From Methanosarcinales archaeon (lineage in GTDB: Archaea > Halobacteriota > Syntropharchaeia > Alkanophagales > Methanospirareceae), in NCBI GenBank assembly GCA_030665925.1, contig DAOUYX010000073.1, forward strand, positions 1-7,499: 7,499 nucleotides of DNA. Reading direction: 5' to 3'. Each line of letters begins with the position of its first letter. Within the stretch, counting starts at the first letter, position 1. Positions 4,899 through 7,499 of the stretch are shown here, piece by piece. A model generated the notes under the pieces. It was not told the origin of the DNA and did no database searches. It saw nothing but the letters and a program-made list of their open reading frames with translations. The position numbers and the translations under genes were made by a program.

Positions 4899-7091
4899 AT
4901 GGCAACAAGGGGAAAGAAAGCCGCGGAAAAGGCAAAATTATTGATGGACAAGACCGAGCAAATACGAAACATCGGGATCATCGCTCATATAGACCACGGA
5001 AAGACCACGTTGACCGATAACCTCCTTGCAGGAGCAGGGGTAATATCAAAAGAATTAGCCGGCGAACAACTCTTTACGGATTTCTATTATCTGGAGCAGG
5101 AGCGGGGGATAACGATATTTTCCGCGAATGCGTCCATGGTTCATGATTACAAAGGAGAGCATTATCTCATTAACCTTATAGATACGCCGGGGCACGTGGA
5201 TTTCGGTGGTGACGTCACACGGGCGTTGAGAGCCGTTGACGGTGCCGTGGTGGTTGTTGATGCCGTAGAGGGTGCGATGCCGCAGACCGAGACCGTGCTG
5301 AGACAGGCGATGAAAGAAAACGTGAGACCTGTGCTCTTCATTAACAAAGTAGATCGGATGATCAACGAGCTGAAAGTGGATGCGAATGAGATGCAAATCC
5401 GGCTCGGCAAGATCATTGACAAGGTGAACAAGCTGATGAAGGGCATGAACAAGGAGAAATACGCGGAATGGAAGCTTGACGCCGCGAAGGGCACCGTTGC
5501 GTTCGGCTCCGCGTTATATAACTGGGCGGTCAGCGTTCCGACCATGCAGAAGACTGGGATTAGCTTTAAGGAAGTCTATGAGTATTGCAAGCAGGAGAAT
5601 ATGAAGGAATTGGCGATTAAGTGCCCGGCTTATATCGCGGTTCTTGATATGGTAATCGAGCATCTTCCCAATCCGCTGGAGGCACAGAAGTATCGTGTCC
5701 CCGTGATATGGCACGGAGATAAAGAGAGTGAGATCGGGCTGAGTATGACTCACTGTGTAAGAGAAGGAGACGTCGCTTTTATGGTTACTGACATCTCCGT
5801 GGACCCACATGCAGGCGAAGTTGCCACCGGAAGACTGTTTAGCGGAACCGTGGAGAAGGGCAAGGAATTAATCGTTTCAGGCATCTATAAAACGAACAGA
5901 ATTCAGCAGGCATGCATCTTTATGGGTGAAGAGCGTGTGGAGGTTGATAAGGTACCAGCAGGTAATATCGCGGCGCTCGTGGGTATGAAGGATGCTATCG
6001 TTGGCTCTACTCTTTCTACCGGGGAGATGGCGCCATTTGAAAGCATGAAGCATTACAGTGAGCCCGTTGTTACGGTTGCAGTGGAGGCGAAGAGCACGAA
6101 AGACCTGCCACGACTGATAGCTGTGATCAGGAAGTTTGCTAAAGAGGACCCGATGATACGGGTTGAGATAAACGAGGAGACGGGTGAGCACCTGGTCTCG
6201 GGAATGGGCGAGTTGCACCTCGAAATAATTACGCATCGGATACAGGTGGATGAGGACGTACCTATCATCGCTTCACCACCAATTGTCGTCTTCCGTGAGA
6301 CTGTGGAAGGGACTGCGGGTCCGGTTGAAGGGAAATCGCCGAACCGGCACAACAAGTTCTATTTTGAAGTCGAACCTTTGGGTGCTAAGGTCGTGGAGAA
6401 GATACAAACAGAGGGCTTAGTGGTGGGCAAAGACAAGGTCGCGCTGCGAGACCAACTGATGGAAGCGGGAATGGACAAACTGGAAGCCAAGAAGGTTGTT
6501 AGTATCGTCGAGGGTAACGTGCTGGTTGATATGACGAAAGGAATTCAGTATCTGCGGGAGGTAATGGAGTTGATCCAGGAAGGGTTTGAGGAAGTGATGC
6601 TCAGGGGACCCTTAGCAAAGGAGAAGTGCAGAGGCATAAAAGTAAAATTGATGGACGTGAAGCTGCACGAGGATTCGATACACCGGGGACCGGCACAGGT
6701 CATTCCGGCGGTGCGAAGCGCTATACTTGCCGCTATTCTGCTTGCAGATGCTACCTTCCTTGAGCCGGTGCAGAATGTCTTCATAAGCATACCGCAGAAT
6801 TTGCTGGGGAACGTGACGAGAGAGATTCAGGGTAGAAGAGGGGAGATACTGGACATGAAACCCGAAGGCGATATGGTCTCATTGAAGGCGGAAACGCCTG
6901 TGGCGGAGATGTTCGGCTTCGCAGGGGACATCCGGTCTGCAACCGAAGGCAGAGCGCTGTGGAGCACCGAGTTCGCGGGCTTCAAACCCATCCCTCAAAA
7001 TCTGTTCGGCGAGAAGGTGATGGAAGTGAGAAAAAGGAAAGGTATGAAGTTGGAAATACCAAAACCATCCGATTTCGTGTCATCATCCTAA
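4899..7091 (+). CDS. fusA: Translation elongation factor 2 (aEF-2)
   Basis: This GTPase drives tRNA-mRNA translocation on the ribosome. It is 730 residues, the normal archaeal length. G-domain motifs are AHIDHGKT (29-36, P-loop), QERGITI (67-73, switch I), DTPGH (95-99, switch II) and NKVD (149-152), with GSAL as the G5 element. Domain II follows (about 290-380); domain III includes SGMGELHLEI. Domain IV contains LHEDSIHRGPAQVIP, with His595 at the position modified to diphthamide in archaea and eukaryotes (the target of ADP-ribosylating toxins). Domain V runs from about EPVQNVFISIP to FGFAGDIRSATEGRA, then a basic C-terminal tail. The diphthamide motif separates it from bacterial EF-G. It is monocistronic here, without the rps12, rps7 or EF-1A neighbours common in archaea, and it faces divergently from tRNA-Asp. 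Nothing suggests frameshift or truncation. Confidence 0.98.
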   Translation: MATRGKKAAEKAKLLMDKTEQIRNIGIIAHIDHGKTTLTDNLLAGAGVISKELAGEQLFTDFYYLEQERGITIFSANASMVHDYKGEHYLINLIDTPGHVDFGGDVTRALRAVDGAVVVVDAVEGAMPQTETVLRQAMKENVRPVLFINKVDRMINELKVDANEMQIRLGKIIDKVNKLMKGMNKEKYAEWKLDAAKGTVAFGSALYNWAVSVPTMQKTGISFKEVYEYCKQENMKELAIKCPAYIAVLDMVIEHLPNPLEAQKYRVPVIWHGDKESEIGLSMTHCVREGDVAFMVTDISVDPHAGEVATGRLFSGTVEKGKELIVSGIYKTNRIQQACIFMGEERVEVDKVPAGNIAALVGMKDAIVGSTLSTGEMAPFESMKHYSEPVVTVAVEAKSTKDLPRLIAVIRKFAKEDPMIRVEINEETGEHLVSGMGELHLEIITHRIQVDEDVPIIASPPIVVFRETVEGTAGPVEGKSPNRHNKFYFEVEPLGAKVVEKIQTEGLVVGKDKVALRDQLMEAGMDKLEAKKVVSIVEGNVLVDMTKGIQYLREVMELIQEGFEEVMLRGPLAKEKCRGIKVKLMDVKLHEDSIHRGPAQVIPAVRSAILAAILLADATFLEPVQNVFISIPQNLLGNVTREIQGRRGEILDMKPEGDMVSLKAETPVAEMFGFAGDIRSATEGRALWSTEFAGFKPIPQNLFGEKVMEVRKRKGMKLEIPKPSDFVSSS

Positions 7092-7125
7092 GTAAGTCAT
7101 TGGTGAGGGGGAGATAGAGCAAACG

Positions 7126-7168
7126 TTTTTGTTAACTCCAATGCAGGGGTGTCACAACGGTAGTTTTT
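7126..7168 (+). terminator. T-tracts terminating EF-2
   Basis: Two runs of five T residues (7126-7130 and 7164-7168) follow the EF-2 stop codon in the 102-base convergent spacer. They are plausible archaeal termination signals; no strong hairpin is evident. Confidence 0.4.
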
Positions 7169-7175
7169 AAGTTAC

Positions 7176-7181
7176 AAAAAA
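7176..7181 (-). terminator. T-tract terminating the carbon-nitrogen hydrolase gene
   Basis: The minus strand reads CTTTTTTG, a run of six T residues 13 bases beyond the stop codon of the converging gene, consistent with a termination site. Confidence 0.4.
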
Positions 7182-7193
7182 GATTGAGCAGGT

Positions 7194-7499
7194 TTATTCT
7201 TCGCGCTCCTTAAAGCATTCCATAAACTTGTCATATACGACGATCTCAAACTCACTGAATGTAGGTTCGCTCCCCCGCTCTTTTACGATCTCCTCCAAAT
7301 CGAACTCAACAGGCTCCTCTCCGTTTTTACATTCATAGACAATTTCTCCCCGGGGGGATACAACCATACTTCTTCCACTATACCGTTCATTTCCTATCTC
7401 ACCGCATCTATTGACACCAACAATAAATAGTTGATTATCAATAGCCCGCACTTTCAGTCTTGCATCCCACAAATAATCCGACTCTTCTGGTACGCTTGC
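7194..7499 (-). CDS. Carbon-nitrogen hydrolase (nitrilase superfamily), C-terminal part, partial at right edge
   Basis: The frame is open from the right edge to a TAA at 7194-7196, giving 101 visible residues. The internal TTG at 7470-7472 is not the start, because similarity continues upstream of it to the edge (ASVPEESDYLWDARLKVRA). Diagnostic features are RAIDNQLFIVGVNRCGE, matching the family's RAxENQxxVVxxNR segment, then YSGRSMVVSPRGEIVYE, the conserved G-S-x-(I/V)-x-x-P-x-G core near the end of the fold, and a short variable C-terminus. Family members hydrolyse amides, nitriles or N-carbamoyl compounds with a Glu-Lys-Cys triad; those residues would lie beyond the window, so substrate and activity cannot be judged. 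Omega-amidase-like or N-carbamoylputrescine-type enzymes are both possible. Confidence 0.88.
   Translation of the reverse strand, partial: ASVPEESDYLWDARLKVRAIDNQLFIVGVNRCGEIGNERYSGRSMVVSPRGEIVYECKNGEEPVEFDLEEIVKERGSEPTFSEFEIVVYDKFMECFKEREE

Noticed and set aside
5055..6790. Several minus-strand frames of about 80-127 codons within the EF-2 region.
   Set aside because: EF-2 is complete and conserved across this whole stretch; the opposite-strand frames are shadows with unrelated, low-complexity translations.

Overview
This window looks like chromosomal DNA from an archaeon, most likely a euryarchaeote of the methanogen/ANME-type lineages. The support is a full-length archaeal elongation factor 2 with the diphthamide histidine, two tRNA genes that lack an encoded CCA, TATA-like boxes about 25 bases before several gene starts, and GGTGAT/GGAGAT ribosome-binding sites. 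The finer taxonomic placement is a guess from general protein similarity.

Layout, left to right. Bases 1-484 (minus) hold the C-terminal part of an IS4-type DDE transposase that lacks its N-terminal half and runs off the left edge; its open frame extends into the 3' end of the next gene. Bases 462-2463 (minus) are a two-gene glycan cassette: a UDP-galactopyranose-mutase-like flavoenzyme followed, with overlapping ends, by a family 2 glycosyltransferase. A plus-strand tRNA-Ser(CGA) follows at 2628-2713. The spacer after it (2714-2958) holds two imperfect inverted repeats whose arms are built from roughly 10-base periodic units.

Bases 2959-4486 (minus) are a second two-gene unit: a membrane-anchored SagB/nitroreductase-type flavoprotein, then cobS, which attaches the lower ligand in cobalamin synthesis. 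A minus-strand tRNA-Asp(GTC) lies at 4695-4767, and a shared upstream region drives it and, divergently, the EF-2 gene (4899-7091, plus). EF-2 is not embedded in a ribosomal-protein/EF-1A str-type operon here. The last feature, entering from the right edge on the minus strand (7194-7499), is the C-terminal third of a nitrilase-superfamily carbon-nitrogen hydrolase, convergent with EF-2.

The genes are mostly housekeeping (translation, cobamide synthesis, amide hydrolysis) plus a small surface-glycan pair. I do not see a defence system, CRISPR array, integrated virus or clear new multi-gene system. The parts least explained by standard annotation are the periodic palindromes after tRNA-Ser, the truncated transposase against the glycosyltransferase end, and the anchored flavoenzyme coupled to cobS.
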